Assembly (NCBI GenBank): GCA_913045055.1 | Contig: CAJWPI010000008.1 | Location: 1-62,243 of the forward strand | Direction of reading: 5' to 3' | Origin: an uncultured Gammaproteobacteria bacterium | GTDB lineage: Bacteria; Pseudomonadota; Gammaproteobacteria; Magnimaribacterales; Magnimaribacteraceae | DNA: 62,243 nt | In this document: positions 53,399 to 62,243 of the stretch, piece by piece | How the letters are laid out: every line of letters begins with the position of its first letter | Position numbering within the stretch: the first letter of the stretch is position 1 | Position numbers and translations under genes: made by a program | The notes under the pieces: model-generated | Told to the model about the DNA's origin: nothing | The model's input: the letters and a program-made list of their open reading frames with translations, nothing else | Database searches by the model: none

Positions 53399-54712
53399 TT
53401 ATTGTGCGGCCCTATCAATTGAGAAAAGTAATTTTTTCTTCCATACAATATAAGAAATAATAATCGCAGGTATACCTAAACATGCAGTTATTAAAAAGAA
53501 ATAGTGATATCCAAAATCATTCACTAAGAACCCTGAAGAACTAGCTATAAATCTTGAGGGTACTGTTCCTAAAAGAAATAAGATTGCATATTGTGTAGCT
53601 GTGTAACTTTGAGAAACTATTCTAGAAATGAAGGTTATAGCAACAGTCCCTATATACCCTTGATTTAAGTTATCTAAACCTATAGTCACCCAAAGAAAAG
53701 GTAAATCATTTGAGGGATCAAGATCATTGCCTAGGTAATTTAAATAAATAAAAGGTAAATTTGTTAAACAAGTGAGAAGAGCACCATAGAATATATTAAT
53801 TTCTAATCCCCAACGATGTACCAATAAACCCCCAATAAAGACTCCAGCTATAGTAACAATGGATCCAAAAGCATTTGTAACTAGAGCAACTTCAGTTTCA
53901 GTAAAACCTATTTCTCTATAAAAGGGCATTGCCATTGGAGCTAAATACATATCACTCAATCGATAGAAGAACAGAAGTAAAAGTAAAAGAGTTAATCCGC
54001 TACTATATCTCTCTTTTAAATCAATAAAAGGGTCTACAAAAGAGTCTTTCAACCATCTCCTTGGTTCCGAGTAGATTGATAAATAAGGCCGAACTTCTCT
54101 AGTGGGTTCTTCCATCCTAAAAAATACAAAGACTGAAAGACCTAAAAATATAAAAGCCACAGTTAAATAAGCTAAGCTGTAACCTATCATTCCACCCAAT
54201 AAAAGACCTAAAACTTGAGAAATATAAACCCCTCCAACCCTCCAACCTAATTGATAAATAGCTGCAGATTGACCCAACTCTTCCTTCTTAACTAATTCTA
54301 TCCTTAGAGCGTCTAGACATATGTCTTGTGTTGCAGAAAAGAAAGCTAAAGCAAAAACACAAAAAACTAGTAAGCTTAAATTAACTTTAGGGTCATTGAA
54401 TCCTATTGATATCAAAAATAAAAAAGCAAAAAACTGAGAAACTATTAGCCAACTCTTCCTTTGTCCTAGATTCTTCAATAAAGGTATTCTTAATCTATCA
54501 ACAAGTGGTGCCCACAAAGCTTTTACAGAATAAGTTAAGAAGACTAAAGACAATAAGCCTATGGAAGCTCTGTCTACACCAGATTTTGAAAGCCAGTAAT
54601 TTAACGGATCTACTATCATCCCATAAGGAATTCCTGCTAAAAGTCCCAAGGGAAGGATAATTAATAAGTTTGGTTTTATATAAGCTTTAAGCGAGATAAC
54701 CCAAGAATTCAT
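53399..54712 (-). CDS. ampG: AmpG-like muropeptide permease (MFS)
   Basis: A 437-residue transporter with 12-13 helices. LLIILPLGLLAGIPYGMIVDPLNYWLSK and the loop YSVKALWAPLVDRL are the AmpG-family start, and SATQDICLDALRIELVKKEELGQSAAIYQLGWRVGG continues it. AmpG imports anhydromuropeptides for cell-wall recycling. The ATG at 54712 is preferred to an in-frame TTG at 54733 because it lies directly past the yajQ stop with a GAGA box. A second recycling gene, ampD, occurs at 57819. Confidence 0.85.
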   Translation of the reverse strand: MNSWVISLKAYIKPNLLIILPLGLLAGIPYGMIVDPLNYWLSKSGVDRASIGLLSLVFLTYSVKALWAPLVDRLRIPLLKNLGQRKSWLIVSQFFAFLFLISIGFNDPKVNLSLLVFCVFALAFFSATQDICLDALRIELVKKEELGQSAAIYQLGWRVGGVYISQVLGLLLGGMIGYSLAYLTVAFIFLGLSVFVFFRMEEPTREVRPYLSIYSEPRRWLKDSFVDPFIDLKERYSSGLTLLLLLLFFYRLSDMYLAPMAMPFYREIGFTETEVALVTNAFGSIVTIAGVFIGGLLVHRWGLEINIFYGALLTCLTNLPFIYLNYLGNDLDPSNDLPFLWVTIGLDNLNQGYIGTVAITFISRIVSQSYTATQYAILFLLGTVPSRFIASSSGFLVNDFGYHYFFLITACLGIPAIIISYIVWKKKLLFSIDRAAQ

Positions 54713-54713
54713 T

Positions 54714-55196
54714 TTAATCTCTGAGATTTTCAAACTGGAGAGGAATGCTAATATCTGCTTTCTTAAGAGAGTTCATAGCATTTTGTAGATCATCTCTTTT
54801 CTTTCCAGAAACTCTTATAATCTCTCCTTGAACTGAGGTTTGTAATTTGTTTTTTAATGATTTTATTATTTGAATGATTTTCTTGCTAGTTTCTTGATCA
54901 ATCCCTTCAATCAATAAGATAGTTTGTTTAGCTTTTCCTGAAGACACTTCTATTTCATTTGGTTTCAGGGCTTTTAAATCAACACCTCTCTTGGCAAGAG
55001 ATTCTCTTAAAATAGGTAACATTTGATGTAGTTGGAATTCTTGCTGAGATTGCAAAACAAATGATCCCTCCTCCAAAGATATGGTTGCTCCAGTTCCTTT
55101 GAAATCAAACCTATTCTGGATAATCCTATTAGCCTGATCTACTCCATTGGTAACCTCATGAAAATTTATTCCAGATTTAATATCAAATGAAGGCAT
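54714..55196 (-). CDS. yajQ: YajQ-family nucleotide-binding protein
   Basis: A 160-residue protein of the UPF0234/YajQ family (MPSFDIKSGINFHEVTNGVDQANRIIQNRFDFKGT and NEIEVSSGKAKQTILLIEGIDQETSKKI). Members bind nucleotides, and a Xanthomonas one binds cyclic di-GMP. It leads a four-gene minus-strand operon. In view of the GGDEF and EAL proteins in this window, a c-di-GMP link is possible but not shown. Confidence 0.93.
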   Translation of the reverse strand: MPSFDIKSGINFHEVTNGVDQANRIIQNRFDFKGTGATISLEEGSFVLQSQQEFQLHQMLPILRESLAKRGVDLKALKPNEIEVSSGKAKQTILLIEGIDQETSKKIIQIIKSLKNKLQTSVQGEIIRVSGKKRDDLQNAMNSLKKADISIPLQFENLRD

Positions 55197-55274
55197 ATTG
55201 TCTCTAAAGATTTTTATTAAACCATCATTGATGCAGAAATTTTCATAAAAAGAAAGTTTTTTGATTTAAGATAT

Positions 55275-55442
55275 AAAGGTGGTGCCTCAAAATTATTGGT
55301 TAAACGGGAAACTGGTAGTTATTAAAAATCCAGTGCTGCCCTCGCAACGGTAATAGAAGGGATAACAGATGAAGCCACTGCTTAATCGTGGGAAGGCGCT
55401 ATTTATCCACTGTAAACTTCTTGAGCCCGGATACCGGCCATA
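55275..55442 (+). promoter_or_regulatory. Cobalamin (B12) riboswitch
   Basis: The region shows the conserved parts in order: GGTGGTGCC near the 5' end, AACGGGAAACTGGT (55303-55316), the B12-box-type AGTGCTGCCCTCGCAACGGT (55332-55351), GAAGCCACTG (55371-55380) and the 3' GAGCCCGGATACCGGCC (55423-55439). This is the adenosylcobalamin-binding aptamer of btuB-type leaders. The receptor ATG is 34 bases beyond. Confidence 0.93.
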
Positions 55443-55475
55443 GCAATCTATTCAATTAGTTACGATGGGTGACAG

Positions 55476-57272
55476 ATGATGAAAAAATATATAGTTTTTA
55501 GTTTTTGCCTAGTCTCTTTTTTCTTTAGAGCAGAAGAGATTTCTATAGAAGAATTAGTTTCTGTTGGTTCTAATATAAATCAATCTAAAGATTTGATTTC
55601 TTCAACAATCGATATAATTGATTCAGAGGAATTAGAAAGACAATCAGAAAAAGATGTATTAAGTGTATTAAGTAATACCCTAGCAATAGATACAAGTCGT
55701 TACGGAGGGTTTGGACAGATAAGTTCTGTTTTTTTGAGAGGAACAAACAGTAACCATACTATCTTTCAAGTAAATGGAGTGAAAATAAATCCATCTACAG
55801 CTGGTGGAGCTTCAATTTATAGTTTAGATGCCGATGTTATATCTAAAATAGAGATAGGTTCAGGAGCGTTTTCTTCTATCCATGGTTCAGAAGCTATTGG
55901 AGGTATTGTTAACATCTCGACTATAAAACAAGACATAGAAGATAAAGTTGAAATTAAAGCTAAATTAGGACAAAACAAATTTAAAGGAGAAAGTGTTTCT
56001 CTCAACTTTAATAAAGAAAAAACAAAATTCAATCTTTTTGCTTCAGATACAACTACAGAAGGTTTCCCCATCTTTTCAGATTCAACTTTAAATAGAGGTT
56101 TCACAAACAAGACAGTTGTAGCTTCTATAAATCAAAAGAAAGAAAGCAGCAGCACTCAATTTTCATCATGGTCCTCAAAGGGAAGAACTGAATATTTAGG
56201 TTTTAACCAAGCTCCGTTATCACAATATTACAACAATGAGGCCCATGCAATGAGTGTAGTGCTTAATAACAAAAAAGATTACAGGTTTTTGGTGAGAATA
56301 AATACATTTAAAGACTTAATTCTACAAGAACAAGAAAACCTCTATAAGGATATAGATTTAACTAAAACTAAAAGAAATACTTTCGAATTCATAATTAACA
56401 AATCTTTCTACTCTAATAGCTCCTTTGCCCTAGGCTACTCAGTGGAAGATGAAACAGTAAAGTATTCAAGTTTTGGTACTAAATTTGATCAGAAACTCCA
56501 AACTGATTCATTACTAGCTGAGTGGAACCTCTGGAGAAGAAAAGAAGGAGCTTATTTCTCATTTAGAAATACACATCATGAAACTTACGGGAATCAAAAG
56601 GCTTGGAAGCTTAGCTTAATTAGATTAATTAATAATAATTATTCCTTGATTGTCAATTCTGGTACTGCTTTCAGATCACCTAACAGTTCAGAATTATACG
56701 GATATGGAGCTAATAAACTTCTTCTACCTGAAACTTCCAGAAGCCATGAAATATTGCTTAAAACTAGTTTGGAGAATAGCTCTTTTAGTTCTGTGCTTTT
56801 TAATAATAAAACTTCAAATTTAATAAATTTTGATTACAACCAAAACACCTTAAGAAATATACTTCAAAGCTCAACAAAAGGAGCCGAACTAAGGTTTAGA
56901 TGGAAAAATAGAAGTATTAATGGAAGAATCATTTTAAGATTACAACAACCAATAGATGGTCAAGGAAACTTACTGATTAGAAGATCAAAAAGATCTCTAG
57001 GATTAAATCTTTTTCAAACCTTTAATAGAAATGTCTTAAATTTTAACTTTTCTGCTTTTGGTAAAAGGAAAGACTTTTCTGAAAGAAGTTTACCTGGATA
57101 TTTCTTACTAAATATAGCTTTATCTAGGAAAGTTTCGGATAAACTTTCTTTGTCTTGCAAGATAGAAAATCTTTTAAATAAAGAATATTTTACAGCTGCA
57201 GGAATGAATGGTTATTATTTAAATCAAGATCGATCTATATGGTTTAACATTAAATATACTTTCGGGAGATAA
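55476..57272 (+). CDS. btuB: BtuB-like TonB-dependent cobalamin receptor
   Basis: A 598-residue outer-membrane receptor with a signal peptide (about 1-20), a TonB-box-like EELVSVGS (about 25-32), plug domain (about 40-145: SSVFLRGTNSNHTIFQVNGVKINPS, IHGSEAIGGIVNIST) and a 22-strand-type barrel. Size and plug match E. coli BtuB (about 594 residues). Two ATGs in tandem (55476, 55479) could start it. The riboswitch and downstream adenosyltransferase confirm cobalamin uptake. The protein ends YTFGR, so the terminal aromatic residue lies two positions before the end, an atypical barrel end. Confidence 0.9.
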   Translation: MMKKYIVFSFCLVSFFFRAEEISIEELVSVGSNINQSKDLISSTIDIIDSEELERQSEKDVLSVLSNTLAIDTSRYGGFGQISSVFLRGTNSNHTIFQVNGVKINPSTAGGASIYSLDADVISKIEIGSGAFSSIHGSEAIGGIVNISTIKQDIEDKVEIKAKLGQNKFKGESVSLNFNKEKTKFNLFASDTTTEGFPIFSDSTLNRGFTNKTVVASINQKKESSSTQFSSWSSKGRTEYLGFNQAPLSQYYNNEAHAMSVVLNNKKDYRFLVRINTFKDLILQEQENLYKDIDLTKTKRNTFEFIINKSFYSNSSFALGYSVEDETVKYSSFGTKFDQKLQTDSLLAEWNLWRRKEGAYFSFRNTHHETYGNQKAWKLSLIRLINNNYSLIVNSGTAFRSPNSSELYGYGANKLLLPETSRSHEILLKTSLENSSFSSVLFNNKTSNLINFDYNQNTLRNILQSSTKGAELRFRWKNRSINGRIILRLQQPIDGQGNLLIRRSKRSLGLNLFQTFNRNVLNFNFSAFGKRKDFSERSLPGYFLLNIALSRKVSDKLSLSCKIENLLNKEYFTAAGMNGYYLNQDRSIWFNIKYTFGR

Positions 57273-57275
57273 CAT

Positions 57276-57818
57276 TTGAAAAATAGAATAACAAAAGTTA
57301 CTACAAAACGAGGGGATGATGGAACCACTTCAAGTGCTGATGGATCCAGAATGTCTAAATCTGATAATCTGATAAAAACTATAGGTAACTTAGATGAGTT
57401 GAACTCTTGGATAGGATTGCTAGTTACTTTAGAAGAACTAAATAGGGAAAAAGTTTTTTTACAGAAGATTCAAAATTCTATTTTTGATATAGGGGGAATA
57501 TTGTCTTCTAATTCTGACAATCCTTTAAATGGATCCAAAATTAAAGATCTAGAAGACAGAACTAAAGAAATAAACAAGAATCTTCCTCCTTTAAAAAATT
57601 TCGTCCTTCCTGGAGGTAACAAAGAGTCTTCTTTGATTCATATTAGTCGAACAGTTTGTAGAAGAGCGGAAAGATCTTTAGTTGAAGCAGCAAAGACTAA
57701 TAAAGTTGAAAAGAATTGTTTAGCGTACCTTAATAGACTCTCGGATTTTCTTTTTGTCTTGGCTAGAAAAATACAAAGAGACTTAGGTAGTGAAGAGACT
57801 TTATGGTCTCAAGATTAA
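57276..57818 (+). CDS. pduO: Cob(I)alamin adenosyltransferase, PduO type
   Basis: A 180-residue ATP-dependent enzyme that makes adenosylcobalamin. It has the ATP-binding start TKRGDDGTTSSADGSRMSKSD, and the conserved helix VLPGGNKESSLIHISRTVCRRAERSL (about 110-135) with the ATP/cobalamin arginines. TTG start at 57276 follows GGGAG (57264-57268) by seven bases and the btuB stop by three. So imported vitamin is activated in the same operon. No adenosylcobalamin-requiring enzyme is seen in this window. Confidence 0.9.
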   Translation: MKNRITKVTTKRGDDGTTSSADGSRMSKSDNLIKTIGNLDELNSWIGLLVTLEELNREKVFLQKIQNSIFDIGGILSSNSDNPLNGSKIKDLEDRTKEINKNLPPLKNFVLPGGNKESSLIHISRTVCRRAERSLVEAAKTNKVEKNCLAYLNRLSDFLFVLARKIQRDLGSEETLWSQD

Positions 57819-58364
57819 CTAATCCAAAAGATTTCTATATCCTTCCCAATCAAAAGAATCGCCCGGATCTGTCTTCCTTCCAGGAGCAATGTCCTTATGT
57901 CCAACAATTCTGTCCTTTGAAATAGAGGGATAGTGTTGTAAAAGACATTTAGTTACATCTACTAGAGCTGTGTATTGCTCACTAGAGTAAGGAATAGTAT
58001 CAGTTCCTTCAAGTTCAATACCTATAGAGAAATCATTACATTCTTTCTGTCCTTTGAATTCTGATACTCCAGCATGCCAAGCCTTTTTACTAAAATCTAC
58101 GAATTGAAGAAGTTGCCCTTCTCTATTTATAAACAAATGACTTGATACTTTGAGATCTTTGATTTCATTGAAATAAGGATGAATTGAGCAATCTAGTTTA
58201 TTGAGAAAGAAGTCTTTTATGTAAGAGTCTCCAAATTCACCTGGAGGCAAGCTTATATTATGAATGACCAGTAAACTAGGCTCAATTCCCTGGGGTCTGT
58301 CAGAGAAATTTGGAGACTCCATTACTTCAGCTTGGTCAATAAGGTGGTTAGACAAAGTAAGCAA
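57819..58364 (-). CDS. ampD: N-acetyl-anhydromuramyl-L-alanine amidase AmpD
   Basis: A 181-residue zinc amidase removing peptide from anhydromuropeptides in the cytoplasm. Zinc ligands H35 (LLVIHNISLP), H156 (RIVGHKDIAPGRKTDPG) and D166 are in place, along with the SIGIELEG core. No signal peptide. With the AmpG-like permease at 53.4 kb, this suggests an intact muropeptide recycling route. Its stop abuts that of the converging adenosyltransferase gene. Confidence 0.92.
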   Translation of the reverse strand: MLTLSNHLIDQAEVMESPNFSDRPQGIEPSLLVIHNISLPPGEFGDSYIKDFFLNKLDCSIHPYFNEIKDLKVSSHLFINREGQLLQFVDFSKKAWHAGVSEFKGQKECNDFSIGIELEGTDTIPYSSEQYTALVDVTKCLLQHYPSISKDRIVGHKDIAPGRKTDPGDSFDWEGYRNLLD

Positions 58365-58372
58365 TGATGCTC

Positions 58373-59104
58373 CTATTTGATTTTCTTATCTTTATGGACA
58401 AATGGTTTTTCTTTCCAAGGTTCGGATTTCTTTTTTAAGGAAGTTTTTCCTTTCCTTTTTTGTCGAAAAGAAGACTTTACTTCTCTTCTATCAAGAACAT
58501 CATCTGAATTCTTATCAGCTTTCGCAAATCTCTCTTTTAATGGTGAAAGGAACTCTTCTCTTGATATCCTATTATTCCTGTCTGAATCTAACTGTTGGAA
58601 TTTTAATTTTCTAGCTATGCCAGGGCCAACCTTAGAACCTTCAGCTAATTCATTAGTGGATAAAAAACCATTATTATCCCTGTCAATAACCTTAAATATA
58701 GCTTCGCTTATTTCTTTTCGCTCTTTATTAGATGTTCCCATCATAAAATTTTTTTTAGGCTTATATCTATTCCTAGGAATACCTTTGGAATGAGTGAATT
58801 CCTTCTTATCTACCTTATTATCATCATTCCTGTCTAATCTATCAGCTATTCTTGAAAGTTTCTTTTTCCCTATGATTGCTTCCTCATTGTCTAGCTCTGT
58901 ACGAGTTAAATTTCCATCAGAATTCTGATCTAGTGCTGAAAACCAGCGCTCTCCCTTTAAACTAAATTCTGTAAAGCTTAGAACTCCATTTCTATCTTTA
59001 TCCATTAACCAAACGTTCTGATTCTTTATCCCGATTGCCGAAGAAATACTTGAAGTAAATATAAGTAATACTAATAAAAATATAAATTCTCTGAGTTTTA
59101 CCAT
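58373..59104 (-). CDS. Exported EF-hand calcium-binding protein
   Basis: A 243-residue protein with a signal peptide (about 1-23) and six EF-hand loops beginning at D35, D59, D91, D141, D173 and D197, for example DKDRNGVLSFTEF, DQNSDGNLTRTEL and DRDNNGFLSTNEL. The third and last have N or D in place of the central glycine, so their affinity may be lower. A basic tail (about 212-243, rich in K and R) follows. Such secreted EF-hand proteins are common in marine proteobacteria; function is unknown. It starts 77 bases from ispH and ends eight bases before ampD. Confidence 0.85.
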   Translation of the reverse strand: MVKLREFIFLLVLLIFTSSISSAIGIKNQNVWLMDKDRNGVLSFTEFSLKGERWFSALDQNSDGNLTRTELDNEEAIIGKKKLSRIADRLDRNDDNKVDKKEFTHSKGIPRNRYKPKKNFMMGTSNKERKEISEAIFKVIDRDNNGFLSTNELAEGSKVGPGIARKLKFQQLDSDRNNRISREEFLSPLKERFAKADKNSDDVLDRREVKSSFRQKRKGKTSLKKKSEPWKEKPFVHKDKKIK

Positions 59105-59181
59105 GTCGTACCTTTAAAGAAAAAAATTATCTTCTTGTTCTTAATTTTGACAAGTCAGAAGCTCTAAAGTTCACAAAACTC

Positions 59182-60120
59182 TTAGCTCCTTAACTCTTTA
59201 GGTAACTTGAAGAAGATTCCCTCGTCTTGTCTTAATCTGCCTCCTAATAGTTCAGCATTAAATCTGGATTTTAGTGCATCTAATAAGTCATTTACCAGAT
59301 GTTCTGGAGCTGAAGCACCAGAAGTTACTCCAATTGATTTCTTTCCCTCAAACCAATTAATCTCTAGATCCTCTGCACTATCAATAAGATAGGAATCTAC
59401 ACCTGATCTTTTTGCGATTTCTTTTAATCTATTTGAGTTTGAACTATTCTTAGAACCTATAACAAGTATGATATCGCATTCAAGAGCAAGTTGTTTAACT
59501 GCATCCTGTCTGTTCTGAGTAGCATAACAAATATCATCTTTTCTAGGCCCTTGAATTAAAGGAAATCTTTTTTTAAGTATTTCAATGATCTTCCCCGTAT
59601 CATCAACAGATAGAGTTGTCTGAGTTACAAAGGCGAGATTTTCAGGGTTTTTTACTTTAATACTATTTGCATCTTCCTTTGACTGGACAAGATAGATATT
59701 TCCCTCTCCAGAAGAATTATACTGTCCCATAGTACCCTCAACTTCAGGGTGATTAGCATGACCAATTAATATACACTCTCTCCCCGCTCTAGAATGAAGT
59801 TCTACTTCAGAATGGACTTTGCTTACTAAAGGACAAGTCGCATCAAATATTTCTAGCTTCTTTACATGAGATTGACTTTGCACTTCCTTTGAAACCCCGT
59901 GAGCGCTGTATATTACTGTACCACTCTCAGGTACTTCTGAGATCTCTTCTACAAATACCGCGCCTAAGGATCTTAGGCTTTCCACAACTGTCTGATTGTG
60001 AACTACTTCATGCTTTACATAAACAGGAGGGCCCTTTAACTCTATCACCTTTTTGACTATTTCTATGGCTCTGCCGACTCCAGCACAGAATCCTCTTGGG
60101 TTAGCTAATATTATTTTCAT
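59182..60120 (-). CDS. ispH: 4-hydroxy-3-methylbut-2-enyl diphosphate reductase
   Basis: A 312-residue [4Fe-4S] enzyme, last step of the MEP isoprenoid pathway. The three cluster cysteines occur in [23 protein letters not shown] and [10 protein letters not shown]; the [13 protein letters not shown] segment carries conserved histidines. I choose the ATG at 60120 ([12 protein letters not shown]), which matches the E. coli start; an in-frame TTG at 60138 precedes it. The gene overlaps lspA by 20 bases. In E. coli fkpB stands between these genes. Confidence 0.94.
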   Translation of the reverse strand: MKIILANPRGFCAGVGRAIEIVKKVIELKGPPVYVKHEVVHNQTVVESLRSLGAVFVEEISEVPESGTVIYSAHGVSKEVQSQSHVKKLEIFDATCPLVSKVHSEVELHSRAGRECILIGHANHPEVEGTMGQYNSSGEGNIYLVQSKEDANSIKVKNPENLAFVTQTTLSVDDTGKIIEILKKRFPLIQGPRKDDICYATQNRQDAVKQLALECDIILVIGSKNSSNSNRLKEIAKRSGVDSYLIDSAEDLEINWFEGKKSIGVTSGASAPEHLVNDLLDALKSRFNAELLGGRLRQDEGIFFKLPKELRS

Positions 60121-60586
60121 GGTTTTTAATACTTTCAAAAAACATAAAGTAGATTAAATATACAATTATTCCAAGGCTAATAAAACTGTCAGCTAAATTA
60201 AAAACATAAAAAGAATGTGAGTTGTAATAAACGTGAATAAAATCTACAACATAGCCCAACAAAACCCTATCTATAAGATTCCCCAAACCCCCGCTAAATA
60301 TAAGTACTAAAGAAGTAGCTTCCAAGTAATGTAGAGAATTTTTTTTAAAAATTAGAAAAAATATATAACTTAATATCAAAGCAACTACTACTACTAAAAA
60401 CCATCTAGTAATATCTCCTCCGCTACTAAAAAGGCTGAAGGCTATTCCGCTATTATGCAGTAAAGTAAAGTCTAAGAATGGGTTAAGGTTAATTGACTCT
60501 CCTAAAGATAAACGTGAAGATATTAAAAGTTTAGAAATTTGGTCTATTCCAACCAAAAGAATTATAGTCAAGATTCGAGTAAACAT
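60101..60586 (-). CDS. lspA: Lipoprotein signal peptidase
   Basis: A 161-residue membrane aspartyl protease with four helices that cleaves the signal of prolipoproteins. The two catalytic aspartates sit in [13 protein letters not shown] and [24 protein letters not shown] is also typical. Start lies four bases after the ileS stop. Order ileS-lspA-ispH is the standard gammaproteobacterial one, minus fkpB. Confidence 0.94.
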   Translation of the reverse strand: MFTRILTIILLVGIDQISKLLISSRLSLGESINLNPFLDFTLLHNSGIAFSLFSSGGDITRWFLVVVVALILSYIFFLIFKKNSLHYLEATSLVLIFSGGLGNLIDRVLLGYVVDFIHVYYNSHSFYVFNLADSFISLGIIVYLIYFMFFESIKNHENNIS

Positions 60587-60589
60587 TTC

Positions 60590-62243
60590 TTAGGCAAATA
60601 ACCTTTTCTCACCTTTGCCATCAATATTTTCTACACACCTCTCGCAAATAGTTGGATGCTTTGCTATTGATCCCACTTCAGGTCTACTATGCCAGCACCT
60701 TTCACATTTCTCATGGTTGGTCTTAAAAAGTTTAACTTTTAAACCGTTAATCTCAGTTTCTTCACCTTTACCATTCTCAGGAAAAACCTTTACTTCAGAA
60801 GTAATAAACACAAATCTTAATTCCCCAGAAAACTTACTAAGGACTTTTTCTAAGTCACTGGAGCACAACAGCTCAATTTCAGCTTCTAGTGCTGAACCAA
60901 TTACACTATTATTTCTTGAAGATTCGATAACCTTATTTACCTCTGATCTAACATTCAAGACCTTAAGCCAATCAGCTTCAGTAATGGTTCCTTCAGAAGA
61001 GCAAACCCAGTCTTCATACCATTCTGATAAATGAACGGATTCAAGATCTTTGTGATACAAACGCCAAGTTTCTTCAGCAGTAAAGCTCAAAATAGGAGAG
61101 ACCCATCGAACTAAAGCTTCGAGAATCTGAAATAAAATTGTTTGGGAGGATCTTCTTGCTAAAGAGTCTTCCTTACAGGTGTATAAGCGATCTTTGAGGA
61201 TATCTAAATAAAAGCCGCCTAAATCATTCGCGCAAAAATTATGAATTTTGTTGAAAGCCGAATGAAATTGATAGTTTTGATAATCTTCTATTAATTCCTT
61301 TTGAAGATTTTGAGTTTTTATTTCCATATAACGATCTAATTCGGTTAATTCTTTTTCCTGTACGCGTTTATCTAAATCAAAATCATGCAAATTTCCAAGT
61401 AAAAACCTTAGAGTATTTCTGATTCTTCTGTACGTATCTGAAACGCCTTGTAACCGATTTTCAGATATGACCATTTCATTCCTGTAGTCAGTTGAAGCTA
61501 TCCATGCTCTTAATATATCTGCGCCTCGAGAGTTCCATATTTCTTGAGGCGAAATAGTATTCCCCAATGACTTTGACATCTTTTTTCCATCGGCATCAAC
61601 AACAAAACCATGAGTCAATACTTCTTTGTAAGGCGGAGTATCATTAATGGCCATACTTGTTAACAATGATGATTGAAACCAACCCCTGTGTTGGTCAGAG
61701 CCTTCAAGATAAAGATCTGCAGGAAATTCTAATTCGTCATCATGTAAAACACATGCATGAGTCACTCCAGAATCAAACCACACATCTAAAATATCTGTAA
61801 TTTTTTCGTAATTTGATGAATCTTGTATCAGATCTTCTATTTTTATGTCATACCAGGCCTCGATTCCTGCCTTTTCAATCTGTTTAGCTATCTCTTCTAT
61901 TAATGTATTGGTGTCTGGGTGCAGTTCTCTTGTTTCCTTATGAACCAAAAGTGTAATGGGAACACCCCAAGCTCTTTGTCTTGATATACACCAATCAGGT
62001 CTATCCAACATACTGGCCATCCTGGTTTCTCCCCAGGTTGGCTCCCATTTAACTTTTTTAATCGCCTTATTGGCATTTAGTAACAAAGAACCCTTGTCCA
62101 TACCTATAAACCACTGTGGGGTAGCTCTGAACATCAGAGGAGATTTGTGTCTCCAACAATGGGGGTAACTGTGCTCATAATCAGCAAGAGCCAATAGCGT
62201 GCCCTCTTCTTTTAGAACTTCAATTATTTTTTCATTGGCTTTA
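60590..62243 (-). CDS. ileS: Isoleucyl-tRNA synthetase, C-terminal part (cut by the window edge)
   Basis: About 551 residues of a class I synthetase are visible. The open frame runs off the right edge (ANEKIIEVLKEEGTLLALADYEHSYPHC continues upstream of the first internal start). KMSKS (in DADGKKMSKSLGN) binds ATP; WFIGMDKGSL and EGSDQHRGWFQSSL are catalytic and editing-core segments; the C terminus has a four-cysteine zinc site, CERCWHSRP and CERCVEN. The N-terminal HIGH motif must lie beyond the window. Confidence 0.95.
   Translation of the reverse strand, partial: KANEKIIEVLKEEGTLLALADYEHSYPHCWRHKSPLMFRATPQWFIGMDKGSLLLNANKAIKKVKWEPTWGETRMASMLDRPDWCISRQRAWGVPITLLVHKETRELHPDTNTLIEEIAKQIEKAGIEAWYDIKIEDLIQDSSNYEKITDILDVWFDSGVTHACVLHDDELEFPADLYLEGSDQHRGWFQSSLLTSMAINDTPPYKEVLTHGFVVDADGKKMSKSLGNTISPQEIWNSRGADILRAWIASTDYRNEMVISENRLQGVSDTYRRIRNTLRFLLGNLHDFDLDKRVQEKELTELDRYMEIKTQNLQKELIEDYQNYQFHSAFNKIHNFCANDLGGFYLDILKDRLYTCKEDSLARRSSQTILFQILEALVRWVSPILSFTAEETWRLYHKDLESVHLSEWYEDWVCSSEGTITEADWLKVLNVRSEVNKVIESSRNNSVIGSALEAEIELLCSSDLEKVLSKFSGELRFVFITSEVKVFPENGKGEETEINGLKVKLFKTNHEKCERCWHSRPEVGSIAKHPTICERCVENIDGKGEKRLFA

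Overview
The window looks like a piece of chromosome from a streamlined marine gammaproteobacterium. It is AT-rich (roughly one third G+C by eye), genes are separated by very short gaps or overlap, and the core operons have gammaproteobacterial order (rpsP-rimM-trmD-rplS, xerD-dsbC-hom-thrC-prfB-lysS, ileS-lspA-ispH, groES-groEL). Core genes sit beside TonB receptors, a DhlA-type haloalkane dehalogenase and vitamin-uptake operons. This suits a SAR86-like surface-ocean lineage, but that placement is inference from gene content, not a phylogeny. I saw no rRNA, tRNA, CRISPR array, insertion sequence or prophage, and no gene-free stretch longer than 300 bases.

Layout. 1-3.75 kb: end of an unknown gene, haloalkane dehalogenase, a PQQ-repeat protein, chorismate mutase with a frameshifted rhodanese remnant just upstream, and a GPH-type sugar symporter. 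3.87-7.5 kb: a TPP riboswitch controlling a thiamin salvage operon (TonB receptor, PnuC/PnuT-type permease, thiamin-kinase-like phosphotransferase). 7.6-11.7 kb: a small membrane peptide gene, then a minus-strand operon of serine hydrolase, AhpD-like protein, indoleamine 2,3-dioxygenase-like heme enzyme and a duplicated secreted protein. 11.8-14 kb: D-aminoacylase-like amidohydrolase and RraA-like protein.

14-21.6 kb is the most interesting region: seven tightly packed minus-strand genes encode a periplasmic parallel beta-helix protein, a diheme cytochrome c, a membrane fusion protein, a LolD/MacB-type ATPase and three FtsX/MacB-type permeases. The beta-helix plus ABC module recalls NosDFY in outline, but the permease type differs and the heme protein and adaptor are extra. 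It may be an undescribed envelope system. 21.6-28.6 kb holds a signalling cluster: a membrane-anchored protein, an EAL phosphodiesterase, a DHp-REC-GGDEF cyclase without kinase ATPase domain, a lone receiver, a converging double-receiver hybrid kinase, and a lone TonB C-terminal-domain protein.

28.6-34.9 kb is metabolic (CBS-pair protein, FMN hydroxyacid dehydrogenase, SDR, MalY/PatB-like enzyme, thiolase-like protein lacking the usual cysteine, malate dehydrogenase). 34.9-45.4 kb is an eleven-gene minus-strand run from rpsP to lysS with a canonical prfB frameshift site and an rpsP bearing a long pentapeptide-repeat tail. 45.5-49.7 kb has CNNM/CBS, MscS and SLC13 membrane proteins. 49.7-55.2 kb has a PuuD-like membrane domain, groES-groEL with a heat-shock-type promoter, and a yajQ-ampG-vanZ-fxsA operon. 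55.3-57.8 kb is a cobalamin riboswitch, BtuB-like receptor and PduO-type adenosyltransferase. 57.8-62.2 kb carries ampD, an EF-hand protein, ispH, lspA and the 3' part of ileS.

Taken together, the organism appears to import both thiamin and cobalamin across the outer membrane by riboswitch-controlled TonB receptors, each paired with the enzyme that traps or activates the vitamin.
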